Under the pieces are notes generated by a model. It did no database searches and was not told the DNA's origin. It saw only the letters and a program-made list of their open reading frames with translations. A stretch of DNA of 64,000 nucleotides from an uncultured Tateyamaria sp. (GTDB lineage: Bacteria > Pseudomonadota > Alphaproteobacteria > Rhodobacterales > Rhodobacteraceae). Position numbers and translations under genes: made by a program. Positions 22,698 through 32,075 of this stretch are shown here, one piece after another. The DNA lies in assembly GCF_947487805.1 (NCBI RefSeq), contig NZ_CANKXW010000001.1:247501-311500 (forward strand). The letters are read 5' to 3'. Every line of letters begins with the position of its first letter. Position 1 is the first letter of the stretch.

Positions 22698-23756
22698 TTA
22701 CCAGCCGATTAGAACCTCGGCCAATGCGATGAACATGGGGATGCTCAGGATCGCGACCGGTGTGCCGATCCCCGTCGAGGTGCCGACATAGGCCGACGGG
22801 TTCGCCTCGGGCAATGCGCCGCGCAGGGTGGGTGGGCCGGAAATGTCCGAACTCGACGCCGCCATGACGGACAAGAGCACGACGCCACCCGCCGAAAACC
22901 CGGTCAACTGATGCGCGACATACCCCACGCCGAACCCGATCAGGCCGTGTACGATGGGGGCCGCAATCCCATAAAGGATATAGGCATGCGCCACTTTGCG
23001 CAGTTCCGCGAACCGGGCCCAGGCCTCCATCCCCATGATCAGCATCAGGATCGACAACAGCCCCCGGAACAGTGGCTCGTAAAAGCTCTGATAGACCGAA
23101 TCCGGCTTTGCCATGACCCCCAGCGCCAGCCCTACCAGCAACGCCGAAATCGCGGGGCTGCGGAACGTGTCCACCAGAATGCCCCGCAGCAGGCCGTCCT
23201 CCAGTACCGGGCCGGACCCGCCGCCACCGGCCATGGTGCCATCGGCATTCACCGTCACGTTGCTGGCGGCCTTGCGGGCCGCACTCATCTTGGCCATGAC
23301 GATGGCGGTGACGAGGGCCGCGATGTCCATGAACGGGTACAGCGCGCCAATGAACCCTTCGTAAGGGATAGCACCGTCATCAAGGATGGCCATGCCCGCC
23401 GCCAGCGTCGACGCCGACACCGCTCCGAACAGGCCCGCCGTAGCCAAACCGTCAATCTGCGAGACACCTTTCCACCGTGCGAGGGTGAAACGGCCCAGAA
23501 ACACGATGCCGATCCCCACCGCCGCAGCCCCAATCGCAGGCACGGCCAGTTCGACGAAATTCGCCTCGCGGACCGAAATGCCTGCGCCCATGCCCACCTT
23601 GAGCAGCAGCAGGATGACGATGAATTTGTAGACCGGGTCCGGGATCTCGAACTTGCTGCCCAATGCGGCCAGCAACATGCCCCCGATCAAAAAGGCCAGC
23701 GTGGGTTTCTGAAACTGTTCGACCAAAGTGCCGAGGATTGTGAAAACGATATCCAT
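22698..23756 (-). CDS. SbtA-type sodium-dependent bicarbonate transporter family protein
   Basis: A 352-residue integral membrane protein of the SbtA superfamily (formerly DUF897) with about 10 helices. Recognisable segments are FLIGGMLLAALGSKFEIPDPVYKF (after the first helix), AGLFGAVSASTLAAGM and LSVMAASSSDISGPPTLRGALPEANPSAYVG. Cyanobacterial SbtA imports bicarbonate with sodium. The start at 23756 is supported by AGGAG 9 nt upstream. No sbtB (PII-like) gene is adjacent. The gene is divergent from a NhaR-like LysR regulator, which probably controls it. Confidence 0.86.
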   Translation of the reverse strand: MDIVFTILGTLVEQFQKPTLAFLIGGMLLAALGSKFEIPDPVYKFIVILLLLKVGMGAGISVREANFVELAVPAIGAAAVGIGIVFLGRFTLARWKGVSQIDGLATAGLFGAVSASTLAAGMAILDDGAIPYEGFIGALYPFMDIAALVTAIVMAKMSAARKAASNVTVNADGTMAGGGGSGPVLEDGLLRGILVDTFRSPAISALLVGLALGVMAKPDSVYQSFYEPLFRGLLSILMLIMGMEAWARFAELRKVAHAYILYGIAAPIVHGLIGFGVGYVAHQLTGFSAGGVVLLSVMAASSSDISGPPTLRGALPEANPSAYVGTSTGIGTPVAILSIPMFIALAEVLIGW

Positions 23757-23814
23757 GATGCGACTCCTGTTGCGCTTGGGTCGGAGATAGCGCCGGACGC
23801 GTAGACAGAAAAAT

Positions 23815-23843
23815 ATATCGTTTCGAAGGTTCTGTTCTGATAT
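23815..23843. promoter_or_regulatory. Candidate LysR-type operator between the SbtA-like gene and its regulator
   Basis: An inverted repeat ATATC (23815-23819) / GATAT (23839-23843) lies in an AT-rich patch of an otherwise GC-rich 96-bp divergent intergenic region, with TTCGAA inside it. This position suits autoregulation by the LysR protein and control of the transporter. The site is inferred only. Confidence 0.35.
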
Positions 23844-23852
23844 TGAGAATGA

Positions 23853-24722
23853 ATGGCACAGCTGAACTATCACCACCTGCGATACTTCCGCGAGGTCGCG
23901 CTCGAAGGGCACCTTGGCCGGGCGGCATCACGGCTCAACGTGGCGCAATCGGCGCTGTCGATGCAGATCAAGCAGCTTGAGGAACGGCTGGGCCAGAACC
24001 TCTTTGACCGGGTTGGGCGCACGCTTGTGCTGACCGAGGCGGGGCGCATCGCGCTGGACCATGCCGACCGGATCTTTTCTGCGGGCGATGATCTGCTGGC
24101 GACCTTGCAACAGAACAGCACGGCCAGCCCGCCCTTGCGCGTCGGCGCGCTCTCGACCCTGTCGCGCAACTTCCAGCTTCAGTTCCTGCGCCCGCTCCTG
24201 GACAGGGATGACTGTGCCATCGTCCTGAAATCCGGCAACACGGACACGCTTTTGTCCGATCTGGAAACGCTTGCCCTCGACGTCGTGTTGACGACCGAGG
24301 TGCCACAAGGCAGCGCGTCCGGCTTTGCCGCGCAAAAACTGAGCGAACAGGCGGTGCAACTGCACGGCAGGCCCGACCTGATGCGACACGGATCCCTGCG
24401 CGCCTTGCTGCAATCGGCACCGCTCATCCTGCCCACCGAAAGCGTGATCCGCACAGGCTTCGAAAGCCTCATTGCCCGTCTGGATGTGCACCCCCGCATC
24501 GCCGCCAATGTGGACGACATGGCCATGGTGCGCCTGCTCGCGCGCGAAGGGGCCGGGGTGGCCATCGCACCCGCCGTGGTGCTGGCGGACGAGATTGCCG
24601 CAGGCACGGTCGCCACAGCGCCCTTTGACCTCGACCTGATCGAGCCGTTCTTTGCCGTGACCCTGCCGCGCAAATACCCGCACCCGGCACTGCATGACCT
24701 GCTGCACCGGCGCGGGGCCTAA
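23853..24722 (+). CDS. LysR family transcriptional regulator, NhaR-like
   Basis: A 289-residue LysR-type regulator. The opening LNYHHLRYFREVALEGHLGRAA resembles the NhaR group, which responds to sodium. The wHTH covers residues 1-60 (SALSMQIKQLEERLG), followed by a periplasmic-binding-protein-like effector domain. It is divergent from the SbtA-type transporter gene. Its stop codon overlaps the glnD stop (CTAA). The effector is unknown. Confidence 0.87.
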   Translation: MAQLNYHHLRYFREVALEGHLGRAASRLNVAQSALSMQIKQLEERLGQNLFDRVGRTLVLTEAGRIALDHADRIFSAGDDLLATLQQNSTASPPLRVGALSTLSRNFQLQFLRPLLDRDDCAIVLKSGNTDTLLSDLETLALDVVLTTEVPQGSASGFAAQKLSEQAVQLHGRPDLMRHGSLRALLQSAPLILPTESVIRTGFESLIARLDVHPRIAANVDDMAMVRLLAREGAGVAIAPAVVLADEIAAGTVATAPFDLDLIEPFFAVTLPRKYPHPALHDLLHRRGA

Positions 24723-27493
24723 TCGGCGGCGCGCGCGACCCCTTCGACGATCGCGGCGCGCAGCTTTTTCTCCAACGTGCGCTGCTTGCTGGCCGAATGG
24801 TATTTCAGGCCGAACATGTCCTTGACATAGAACGTGTCCACCACCTGCTCGCCATAGGTCGCGATCACGGCATTTGCGATATAGACGTTCATGGCCGCAA
24901 GGGTGCGCGTCAGGTCATGCAACAGGCCGGGACGGTCGCGGGTGTCGACCTCGATGATGGTGTAGATATCGGACCCTTCGTTATCAAAGGTGATATGCGT
25001 GGGCACCTTGAACGCCTTCTCGCGCTTCTTGACCTTGTCGCGGTCCTTGATGGCGTCGCGTGTGACGACTTCGCCGGCCAAGGTCCGTTCGATCATCCGT
25101 CGCAGCCGGGGCAGGCGGGTGACGTCATAGGGGTTGCCATCCGCATCCTGGATCCAGAACGCATCCGTCACGAAACCGTCCGAGGTGGTATAGCTGCGCG
25201 CGTCAACCACATTGGCCCCCACCAGCGCCAGCGCCCCGGTGAGACGGGCAAAGATGCCCGGATGATCCGGCATCACGAAACAGGCCCGCGTGGCATCGCG
25301 TTCCTCGTCGGGGTGCAGGTCCATGACGATCTCGTCCTCGCCGATATCGCGCAGCAGCTTGGCAAAGGTGACGTGGGCCGTCACATGCAATCCCTGCCAA
25401 TAGGGGTCGTAATGGCGCGCGGTCTCTGTCTGCAAGTCCTTGCGCGGCCAGTCTGCCAGTTCCTCGCGCAGCGCCTTCTTGGCCTCCGTGCCGCGGCCCT
25501 CGCGGGTCAGCGCCTCCATCCCATCTTCGAGCGCGCGGCGCGTCTGACGGTACAGCGCGCGGATCAGCACGGCCTTCCAGTTGTTCCAGACGCTCGGGCC
25601 AACGCCCCGGATGTCGCAAACCGTCAGCACACAGAGCAGATCCAGCCGCTTGACCGTCTGCACCGCCTTGGCGAAATCGCGCACCGTGCGCGGGTCTGCA
25701 ATGTCGCGTTTTTGTGCCATGTCGGACATCAACAGGTGATAGCGCACCAGCCATTCGACAGTATCCACCTCGTCCTGCTTGAGGCCCAGTCGCGGCGCGA
25801 TCTTGCGCACCATCTGCGCGCCAAGAATCGAATGATCCTCGGGCCGCCCCTTGGCGATGTCATGCAACAGCAGCGCTACATAGAGCACTCGGCGATTGAC
25901 GTTCCCGTCCTTCAGGATCGACGACGCCACCGGCAGGTCCTCGACCAACTCGCCCTTTTCGATCATGGCCAGCTGCGCAACGCACTGGATCGTATGCTCG
26001 TCCACCGTGTAGGAATGGTACATGTTGAACTGCATCATCGCGACGATTGGTTCAAATTCCGGGATGAATGCCGCCAGCACGCCCAGCTCGTTCATCCGCC
26101 GCAGCGCGCGTTCGGGGTTGCCGTGTTTCAACAGCAGGTCCAGAAAGATACGCCGCGCCTCGGGATCGCAGCGCAGGTCGTCGTCGATGAGGTCAAGGTT
26201 GGACTTGAGCAAGCGCATCGCATCGGGGTGGATCAACATGCCCGTGCGCAGCGCTTCTTCAAAGATGCGCAGGATGTTCAGCTTGTCCGACAGAAAGGCC
26301 GCGTCATCCGCAATCGCCAGCCGGTTGTGGATCACCTCATAGCCACTCCGCGCTCTCGGCTTGCGCTTGAACAACCGCTCCAGCAAGGGCTCTGCCTTAA
26401 GATGCACCGCCTCCAGCTTGGTCAGAAAGATGCGCGTCAGGTCACCCACTTCGGTCGCCTGAAGGAAGTAGTCCTGCATGAACACCTCGACCCCGCGCCG
26501 CCCGGCCTTGTCCTCGTAGCCCATCGCCTCGGCCACCGACACCTGCATGTCAAAGGTCAGTTGTTCGGTGGGACGGCCAGACAGAAGGTGCAGATGGCAG
26601 CGGACCGCCCATAGAAAATCTTCGGCGGCAACAAAGGCGTCAAACTCGTCGTCGGTGAAAAGGCCAAGAGGCACCAGATCGGCGGCGTCCTGCACCTTGT
26701 GAATGTATTTCCCGATCCAGAACAGCGATTGCAGATCCCGCAGACCGCCCTTGCCCTCCTTGACGTTGGGTTCGACGACATACCGCTGACCCTGCCTCTT
26801 GTGGCGGGCGTCGCGCTCGGCCAGCTTGGCCTCGATGAACGCGCGCTCGGTGCCCTGGAACAGATCGCGGCGCAGTTGGGTGTCCAGCTCCACCGCCAGG
26901 TCGCGATCACCGAACAGGAACCTGTGCTCCAGCATCGCGGTGCGTATGGTGAAATCCTCGGCCCCCAGCCGCAGGCAATCCCGCACCGTGCGGCTGGCGT
27001 GCCCGACCTTGAGCTTGAGATCCCACAGCAGGTACAGCGTGCTTTCGATGACGCTCTCGGCCCATGGCGTGATCTTGTAAGGCGTCAGAAACAGCAGATC
27101 GACGTCCGAAAACGGGGCCATCTCTCCGCGCCCGTACCCGCCCACTGCGATCACCGCCAGCCGTTCGCCCTGCGTCGGGTTCGAAATCGGGTGCATCAGC
27201 GTCTGCGCCGTGCGCAACGCCGCATGGACAAGGCAATCCGTGAGGTATGTGTAGGATCGCGTGGCCTTTCGCGACTGAAACGGGTCCGCCCGGAACGCGT
27301 CCGCAATCAGGACGCGCGCCCGACTTTGCGCCTCTTTGAGGTGCGCCACGATCTGCGCGCGCCCGTCTCCGGTCCCCGCATTCAAGGCGTTGTCCAAGAT
27401 GGTGCTGAACCCGGCCTCGTCGAAAATCTCCGAGGCCGGGCAAATCAGTGTTGCATCTGGCTTGGCAATAGCCCGCAGGGCGGCGTCTGTCAC
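24719..27493 (-). CDS. glnD: [Protein-PII] uridylyltransferase / uridylyl-removing enzyme GlnD
   Basis: About 924 residues. GlnD senses glutamine and uridylylates or de-uridylylates PII proteins, controlling nitrogen assimilation. In order: nucleotidyltransferase motif GGYGRGEMAPFSDVDL (about 118-133), an HD hydrolase domain (LLHDIAKGRPEDHS), and two C-terminal ACT domains (FARLTGALALVGANVVDARSYTT and RPGLLHDLTRTLAAMNVYIANA). The GTG start at 27493 is preferred because AAAGGACA lies upstream and it does not overlap the previous gene; an earlier TTG (27544) would overlap that gene's 3' end. Confidence 0.93.
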   Translation of the reverse strand: MTDAALRAIAKPDATLICPASEIFDEAGFSTILDNALNAGTGDGRAQIVAHLKEAQSRARVLIADAFRADPFQSRKATRSYTYLTDCLVHAALRTAQTLMHPISNPTQGERLAVIAVGGYGRGEMAPFSDVDLLFLTPYKITPWAESVIESTLYLLWDLKLKVGHASRTVRDCLRLGAEDFTIRTAMLEHRFLFGDRDLAVELDTQLRRDLFQGTERAFIEAKLAERDARHKRQGQRYVVEPNVKEGKGGLRDLQSLFWIGKYIHKVQDAADLVPLGLFTDDEFDAFVAAEDFLWAVRCHLHLLSGRPTEQLTFDMQVSVAEAMGYEDKAGRRGVEVFMQDYFLQATEVGDLTRIFLTKLEAVHLKAEPLLERLFKRKPRARSGYEVIHNRLAIADDAAFLSDKLNILRIFEEALRTGMLIHPDAMRLLKSNLDLIDDDLRCDPEARRIFLDLLLKHGNPERALRRMNELGVLAAFIPEFEPIVAMMQFNMYHSYTVDEHTIQCVAQLAMIEKGELVEDLPVASSILKDGNVNRRVLYVALLLHDIAKGRPEDHSILGAQMVRKIAPRLGLKQDEVDTVEWLVRYHLLMSDMAQKRDIADPRTVRDFAKAVQTVKRLDLLCVLTVCDIRGVGPSVWNNWKAVLIRALYRQTRRALEDGMEALTREGRGTEAKKALREELADWPRKDLQTETARHYDPYWQGLHVTAHVTFAKLLRDIGEDEIVMDLHPDEERDATRACFVMPDHPGIFARLTGALALVGANVVDARSYTTSDGFVTDAFWIQDADGNPYDVTRLPRLRRMIERTLAGEVVTRDAIKDRDKVKKREKAFKVPTHITFDNEGSDIYTIIEVDTRDRPGLLHDLTRTLAAMNVYIANAVIATYGEQVVDTFYVKDMFGLKYHSASKQRTLEKKLRAAIVEGVARAAD

Positions 27494-27524
27494 AGGTCTG
27501 TCCTTTGGGCTTGGGCGCGTGGGC

Positions 27525-28721
27525 TTAGAACCCGGCGCCACCAAAACCGCGCGGTGCGGGGCTGATCACGACCACTTGGTTGTTTTGCACCGTCGCCACG
27601 GCAAGGCCGCGTTCATTGGTGCCGTCCGGGCGCAGACGGAAGATCCCGTTGGCCCCCTGAAACCCCGACCCTTGCGTGAGCGCAGCACCCGACAGGGCGT
27701 TGGGTCGACCACGGCTGACCAGGGCGCCAATGGCGGCGATCCCGTCAAAGGCCAGTCCGGCCAGCGGGTGCGGCGCGCTGCCATAGGCCGCCTCGTATTG
27801 GCCACGGAAGGCCGCGGCCCGGTTCGGATCAGGCAGGGCAAACCACCCGCCCTGTACACCGGGCAGCTCCAGCGTCTGCGGCGGGATATCCCATCGTGTC
27901 AGGCCAAGGAATTGCGTTGTGGCGGGGCTCACGCCCGCTTCGGGCAGCAACTGCGTCAGCAAAGGCAATGCGGCCGAGGTGGGCGCTGTCATGAACACCG
28001 CATTCGCTCCGGCCCCATCCACGGCAGCCTTGATACGTGGCACCGCCGCCACGACACCTTCCTGCGACAGCGGGTAATCCACGGTCCCCGCGAGCGTACC
28101 TCCGTTGCGGGCGATGGCCTGCTGAATGGCGTTCCGGCCCAGCTGTCCGGCGACGTCCTGCGCATGCACGACCACGATCCGGTCCTTGCCCTGCGAACCG
28201 GCATAGCTCACCAACCGGTTGGCAGTGTTCTGGAATGTCGATCCCAGCACAAACACGTTTCCGCCCGCGATTGTGGTGTTGTTGGAAAAGGCCAGAACAT
28301 TCACGTTCGATGCGGCCACCGCCACACCCGCTGCATTCGCCGCCTCGGCATATAGCGGGCCGAGGATGATCTGCGCACCGTCATTCACGGCCTGTGCCGC
28401 CTGGCTGGCAGCGGTTTGCGCGTTGCCTGCCGTGCCATAGACCCGCAGGTCGATCTGCACGCCGTTGAGGTCGCGCATCGCCAGACGCGCCGCGTTTTCA
28501 AGGTTCCGCGCCAGTAACTCATCGCTGCCCTGGCCCGATCCGCGGGGCAGCAACAGGGCGACCGGCACAGGCTTGGACGCATCGATGCGCGGGCCGTTGC
28601 CGCTGGTGCCGCCAGTCAGACCACCCAGTGCGGCAGGGTCGCAGGCCGCCAGGGCCAGCGCGGCCACAGGCAGGATTGCGCGGCGTGTCGCCTTGCGCAT
28701 GAACTTAAAAAACGCGAACAT
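27525..28721 (-). CDS. LppC/LpoA-like penicillin-binding protein activator lipoprotein
   Basis: About 398 residues. A lipobox LALAAC (cysteine about residue 26) follows a positively charged start, so it is a lipoprotein. The rest is a type I periplasmic-binding fold (VALLLPRGSGQGSDELLARNLENAARLAM, then IILGPLYAEAANAAG) as in LpoA/LppC and LivK. E. coli LpoA activates PBP1A in peptidoglycan synthesis; the alphaproteobacterial role is inferred. Starts at 28721 or 28700 are both possible. It is divergent from rsmI, as often seen in gammaproteobacteria too. Confidence 0.82.
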   Translation of the reverse strand: MFAFFKFMRKATRRAILPVAALALAACDPAALGGLTGGTSGNGPRIDASKPVPVALLLPRGSGQGSDELLARNLENAARLAMRDLNGVQIDLRVYGTAGNAQTAASQAAQAVNDGAQIILGPLYAEAANAAGVAVAASNVNVLAFSNNTTIAGGNVFVLGSTFQNTANRLVSYAGSQGKDRIVVVHAQDVAGQLGRNAIQQAIARNGGTLAGTVDYPLSQEGVVAAVPRIKAAVDGAGANAVFMTAPTSAALPLLTQLLPEAGVSPATTQFLGLTRWDIPPQTLELPGVQGGWFALPDPNRAAAFRGQYEAAYGSAPHPLAGLAFDGIAAIGALVSRGRPNALSGAALTQGSGFQGANGIFRLRPDGTNERGLAVATVQNNQVVVISPAPRGFGGAGF

Positions 28722-28812
28722 GATTACAGTCACTCCCAACATTATCGGGCCGGCCTGCGCCTGCCCCTTTTTCTGTGGCGGATAATAGACGTCAGGAAAG
28801 GCGGGTCCAGCG

Positions 28813-29673
28813 TTGAATTTCAAGAAGGTGCCGCTTGGTGCGGGCGTGTGGTTTGTCGGAGTGCCGATCGGCACGGCGCGCGACATCACGCTCAGGGCGC
28901 TTGATGTGCTGGCCTCGGCGGACGTTCTGGCCGCCGAAGACACCCGCAGCCTGCGCAAGCTGATGGACATCCACGGAGTGCCGCTGGATGGCCGCCGGAT
29001 CGAAGCGCTGCACGATCATTCCAACGCCGCGGCGGTGGACCGGCTGGTCAAACGCGCGGTCGGGGGGGAGAGTGTGGCCTATGCCTCGGAAGCCGGAATG
29101 CCCCTGATCGCGGACCCGGGATTCGAGCTGGGGCAAGCCGCGCGCGCCGCCGGGGTCATGGTGACCTGCGCGCCGGGGCCGTCGGCGGTCCTGACCGCGC
29201 TGGCCATCGGCGGATTGCCGACAGACGCGTTCCATTTTGGCGGGTTTCTGCCCGCGCAACGCAGCGCCCGCAGCCGCGCCCTGACCGACTTGGGTGGCGT
29301 GAATGCGACGCTGGTGCTCTACGAATCACCCAAGCGCCTGGGCGCAATGCTGGCGGATGCGCGGGATGCGCTGGGCGCAGACCGGCCCGCAACCGTGTGC
29401 CGCGAACTGACCAAGAAATTCGAGGAAACCAGGCACGGGACCCTGGATGAATTGGCCGCGGCCTATGCCGAAGGGTCGGTCAAAGGCGAAGTCGTCGTCC
29501 TGATCGGCCGAAAAACCGGCGCTACCGTTAGTGATTTGGACATTGATTCGGCCTTACGCTCGGCCATGCGTGACATGAGAACCAAGGATGCGGCTGCATT
29601 TGTGGCCGAAACTTACGATGTGCCGCGCCGACAGGTGTACCAGCGGGCGCTGCAACTGTCGCAGGACGAATAG
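28813..29673 (+). CDS. rsmI: 16S rRNA (cytidine-1402-2'-O)-methyltransferase RsmI
   Basis: A 286-residue tetrapyrrole-methylase-fold SAM enzyme that methylates C1402 of 16S rRNA in the decoding centre. Family marks are FVGVPIGTARDITLRALDVLASADVLAAEDTR, EALHDHSN, EAGMPLIADPG and GPSAVLTALAIGGLPTDAFHFGGFLP. The start is TTG at 28813 with AGGAAAGG about 11 nt upstream; a GTG five codons later is an alternative. It is followed by yraN after 18 nt. Confidence 0.94.
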   Translation: MNFKKVPLGAGVWFVGVPIGTARDITLRALDVLASADVLAAEDTRSLRKLMDIHGVPLDGRRIEALHDHSNAAAVDRLVKRAVGGESVAYASEAGMPLIADPGFELGQAARAAGVMVTCAPGPSAVLTALAIGGLPTDAFHFGGFLPAQRSARSRALTDLGGVNATLVLYESPKRLGAMLADARDALGADRPATVCRELTKKFEETRHGTLDELAAAYAEGSVKGEVVVLIGRKTGATVSDLDIDSALRSAMRDMRTKDAAAFVAETYDVPRRQVYQRALQLSQDE

Positions 29674-29691
29674 CCCGCCGGGAGGCCGGGT

Positions 29692-30114
29692 ATGACACAG
29701 GCACTGCGACAACAGGATCTCTTCTCGGCCCGCCCGGTGGACCGGATCCGCGCCGATCAGGGGCAGATGTCCTATCAGGCCGGGATGGCGGCGGAACGGT
29801 CAGTGGCAGGTCACTATCTGCGCACCGGTCACAGGCTGGTGGCGGAACGCTGGCGTGGTACGCGCGGAGAGATCGATCTGGTGTTTTCCGGCCCGGACGG
29901 TCTGGTCCTCGTCGAAGTCAAGAAGAGCAAAAGCTTCGATCATGCCCTCGCCCTTTTGTCGCCTGCACAGGTGCGCCGTCTCTTTGCAACGGCAGAAGAA
30001 CTCGCGGCCGCGCAACCTTTGGGTCTGTTGACGAATCTGCGCTTCGATCTGGCGTTGGTGGATGGGCAGGGTATCGTGCAGGTCATGGAAAACGCGTTTT
30101 GTCACGGTTATTGA
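29692..30114 (+). CDS. YraN family protein (UPF0102)
   Basis: A 140-residue protein of the UPF0102/YraN family with a PD-(D/E)xK nuclease-like core: RGTRGEIDLVFSGPDGLVLVEVKKSKS. Function is unknown; a link to DNA metabolism has been proposed from the fold. It follows rsmI with 18 nt between and has a GGGAGG ribosome site, the usual rsmI-yraN-gshB order in alphaproteobacteria. Confidence 0.86.
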   Translation: MTQALRQQDLFSARPVDRIRADQGQMSYQAGMAAERSVAGHYLRTGHRLVAERWRGTRGEIDLVFSGPDGLVLVEVKKSKSFDHALALLSPAQVRRLFATAEELAAAQPLGLLTNLRFDLALVDGQGIVQVMENAFCHGY

Positions 30115-30225
30115 TGGCCCATATGCCGCGCCTCAACGGTTTGGTGCGCGTGCGCACAGCGTAATGCCATTGCACGGCCGTCGCGGCTGCGCCATCTAGG
30201 GCACAGCACAAGCCGGAGACGCGCC

Positions 30226-31161
30226 ATGAAAATCGCCTTTCAGATGGACCCGATCGGGGCCGTGGACATCAATGCCGACAGCAGTTTCCGCCTCGCCGAA
30301 GAAGCGCAGGTGCGTGGGCATGCGTTGTTCTTCTACTCCCCCGACCATCTTGCCTATCAAGAGGGGCGGATCACGGCGCGCGGCCACGATTTCACCGTGC
30401 AGCGGGTGCAGGGCGACCATGCCCAGCTTGGGCCGATGCGCGAGGTTGATCTGGCGGAATTCGATGTCGTCTGGTTGCGGCAGGACCCGCCATTTGACAT
30501 GCACTACATCACCTCGACCCATTTGCTCGACCGGCTCAAGGCGACAACGCTGGTGGTGAATGATCCGTTCTGGGTGCGCAATTATCCGGAAAAACTGCTG
30601 GTTCTGGACTTTCCGGACCTTACCCCGCCCACGACCATCGCCCGCGATCTCGACACGATCAAGGCGTTCAAGGCCAAGCACGGCGACGTCATTCTCAAAC
30701 CGCTTTACGGCAATGGCGGCGCGGGCGTGTTCCGCCTCGACGCCAATGACCGCAACCTGACCTCGCTACACGAGCTGTTCACCGGGTTCAGCCGCGAGCC
30801 GCTGATCGTGCAGAAATTCCTGCCGGACGTCTCCAACGGCGACAAGCGTGTGATCCTTGTGGATGGCGAGGCCGTTGGCGCGATCAACCGCGTGCCCGCC
30901 GAGGGCGAGACGCGGTCGAACATGCATGTCGGTGGCCGTCCCGAAAAGATCGGTCTGACAGACCGTGACAAGGAGATCTGCGCGGCCATCGGCCCGCTTT
31001 TGCGCGAGAAGGGCCAGATTTTCGTGGGCATCGACGTCATCGGCGACTACCTGACCGAGATCAACGTGACCTCCCCCACCGGTATTCAGGAGCTGGAGCG
31101 GTTCGACGGTGTCAACATCGCCGAAAAGATCTGGCAGGCCATCGAGGCCAAGCGCGCGTGA
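30226..31161 (+). CDS. gshB: Glutathione synthetase
   Basis: A 311-residue ATP-grasp ligase joining gamma-glutamylcysteine and glycine. The N-terminus [20 protein letters not shown] is characteristic. ATP-grasp elements include [42 protein letters not shown] and [20 protein letters not shown] (Mg ligands). It overlaps the next gene by 4 nt (GTGA). The 111 nt after yraN show no terminator. Confidence 0.95.
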   Translation: MKIAFQMDPIGAVDINADSSFRLAEEAQVRGHALFFYSPDHLAYQEGRITARGHDFTVQRVQGDHAQLGPMREVDLAEFDVVWLRQDPPFDMHYITSTHLLDRLKATTLVVNDPFWVRNYPEKLLVLDFPDLTPPTTIARDLDTIKAFKAKHGDVILKPLYGNGGAGVFRLDANDRNLTSLHELFTGFSREPLIVQKFLPDVSNGDKRVILVDGEAVGAINRVPAEGETRSNMHVGGRPEKIGLTDRDKEICAAIGPLLREKGQIFVGIDVIGDYLTEINVTSPTGIQELERFDGVNIAEKIWQAIEAKRA

Positions 31162-32075
31162 GCCTGCCTCTGACCCTGCTCAACACATGGTTGCGCTGGA
31201 CGGAAAAGCCGTTCCTCGCCAACGCAACCAGCGCCACCGCGCTGCGGCGCAGTTTCGACTTGAAATCGCGGCTCTTTTTTCATGCGCCGTTGGGCACGCA
31301 GCGGACAAGGACCACCCTCGCCGGGGCCGACGCGCTCGAGGTGCGCAAAACGGATGCTGGCGCCGACCACACCATCCTTTACTTCCACGGCGGCGCCCAC
31401 GTTTTCGGCAGCCCCCGCACCCATGCGGCCATGCTGTCTGCGCTGGTCAAGCGCACGGGCGGGGTGGCCGTGTTGCCGCGCTATCCGCTGGCACCCGAGC
31501 ACCCGTTTCCCGCCGCCATTGACCATTGCGTTGCCTGCTACCGCGCCTTGCTGAACGGTGGGCAGGATCCCGCGCGGCTGACAGTCGGCGGCGACAGCGC
31601 CGGGGGCAACCTTGCCTTTGCCGTTCTGGCCACCCTGCTGGCCGAGGGCGACCCGCTGCCGGCGGGGGTGTTCGGCCTGTCGCCCCTGATGGATCTGACA
31701 TTCAGCGGCCCGAGCCATGTCGCCAACGCGGACAGCGATGTTGTCCTGCCGGCTCACCGCATCAAGGACACCGCTGCGGGATACCTCGCCGGGCACGCAG
31801 CCGACGATCCCCGCGCCAGCCCCCTCTTTGCCGATTTGACCGGGGCGCCGCCCGTTTGGCTGACGGTTGGCGACACCGAGATCCTGACGGATGACAGCAC
31901 CCGCCTTGCAGAACGGCTGCGGGCGCAATCGGTGCCTGTGGACCTGACCGTGGCCCGTGACCGCCCGCATGTCTGGACGCTGTTCCATAACCTCCTTCCC
32001 GAGGCGCACGAAACGCTGGACCAACTGGCCGGGTGGATCACGGCTCAGACCGGGGTCAATGCGCCCACGCGGTAG
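31158..32075 (+). CDS. Alpha/beta hydrolase, hormone-sensitive-lipase type
   Basis: A 305-residue esterase/lipase-like hydrolase. The oxyanion-hole HGG motif is in [11 protein letters not shown] (about 73-83), the nucleophile in GGDSAGGN, and Asp/His of the triad are probably in GDTEILTDD and RPHVWTLF. The start is GTG, coupled to gshB. Its last 31 nt overlap the convergent comM gene. The substrate is unknown. Confidence 0.87.
   Translation: MSLPLTLLNTWLRWTEKPFLANATSATALRRSFDLKSRLFFHAPLGTQRTRTTLAGADALEVRKTDAGADHTILYFHGGAHVFGSPRTHAAMLSALVKRTGGVAVLPRYPLAPEHPFPAAIDHCVACYRALLNGGQDPARLTVGGDSAGGNLAFAVLATLLAEGDPLPAGVFGLSPLMDLTFSGPSHVANADSDVVLPAHRIKDTAAGYLAGHAADDPRASPLFADLTGAPPVWLTVGDTEILTDDSTRLAERLRAQSVPVDLTVARDRPHVWTLFHNLLPEAHETLDQLAGWITAQTGVNAPTR

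Noticed and set aside
24797-26614. A 605-codon open frame on the plus strand inside glnD
   Set aside because: Antisense shadow of glnD, rich in His/Arg/Gln typical of reverse-frame translation; no ribosome site or known family.
27494-27544. TTG start for glnD giving 17 more residues
   Set aside because: It overlaps the upstream lipoprotein gene and has no ribosome site; GTG at 27493 has AAAGGACA upstream.
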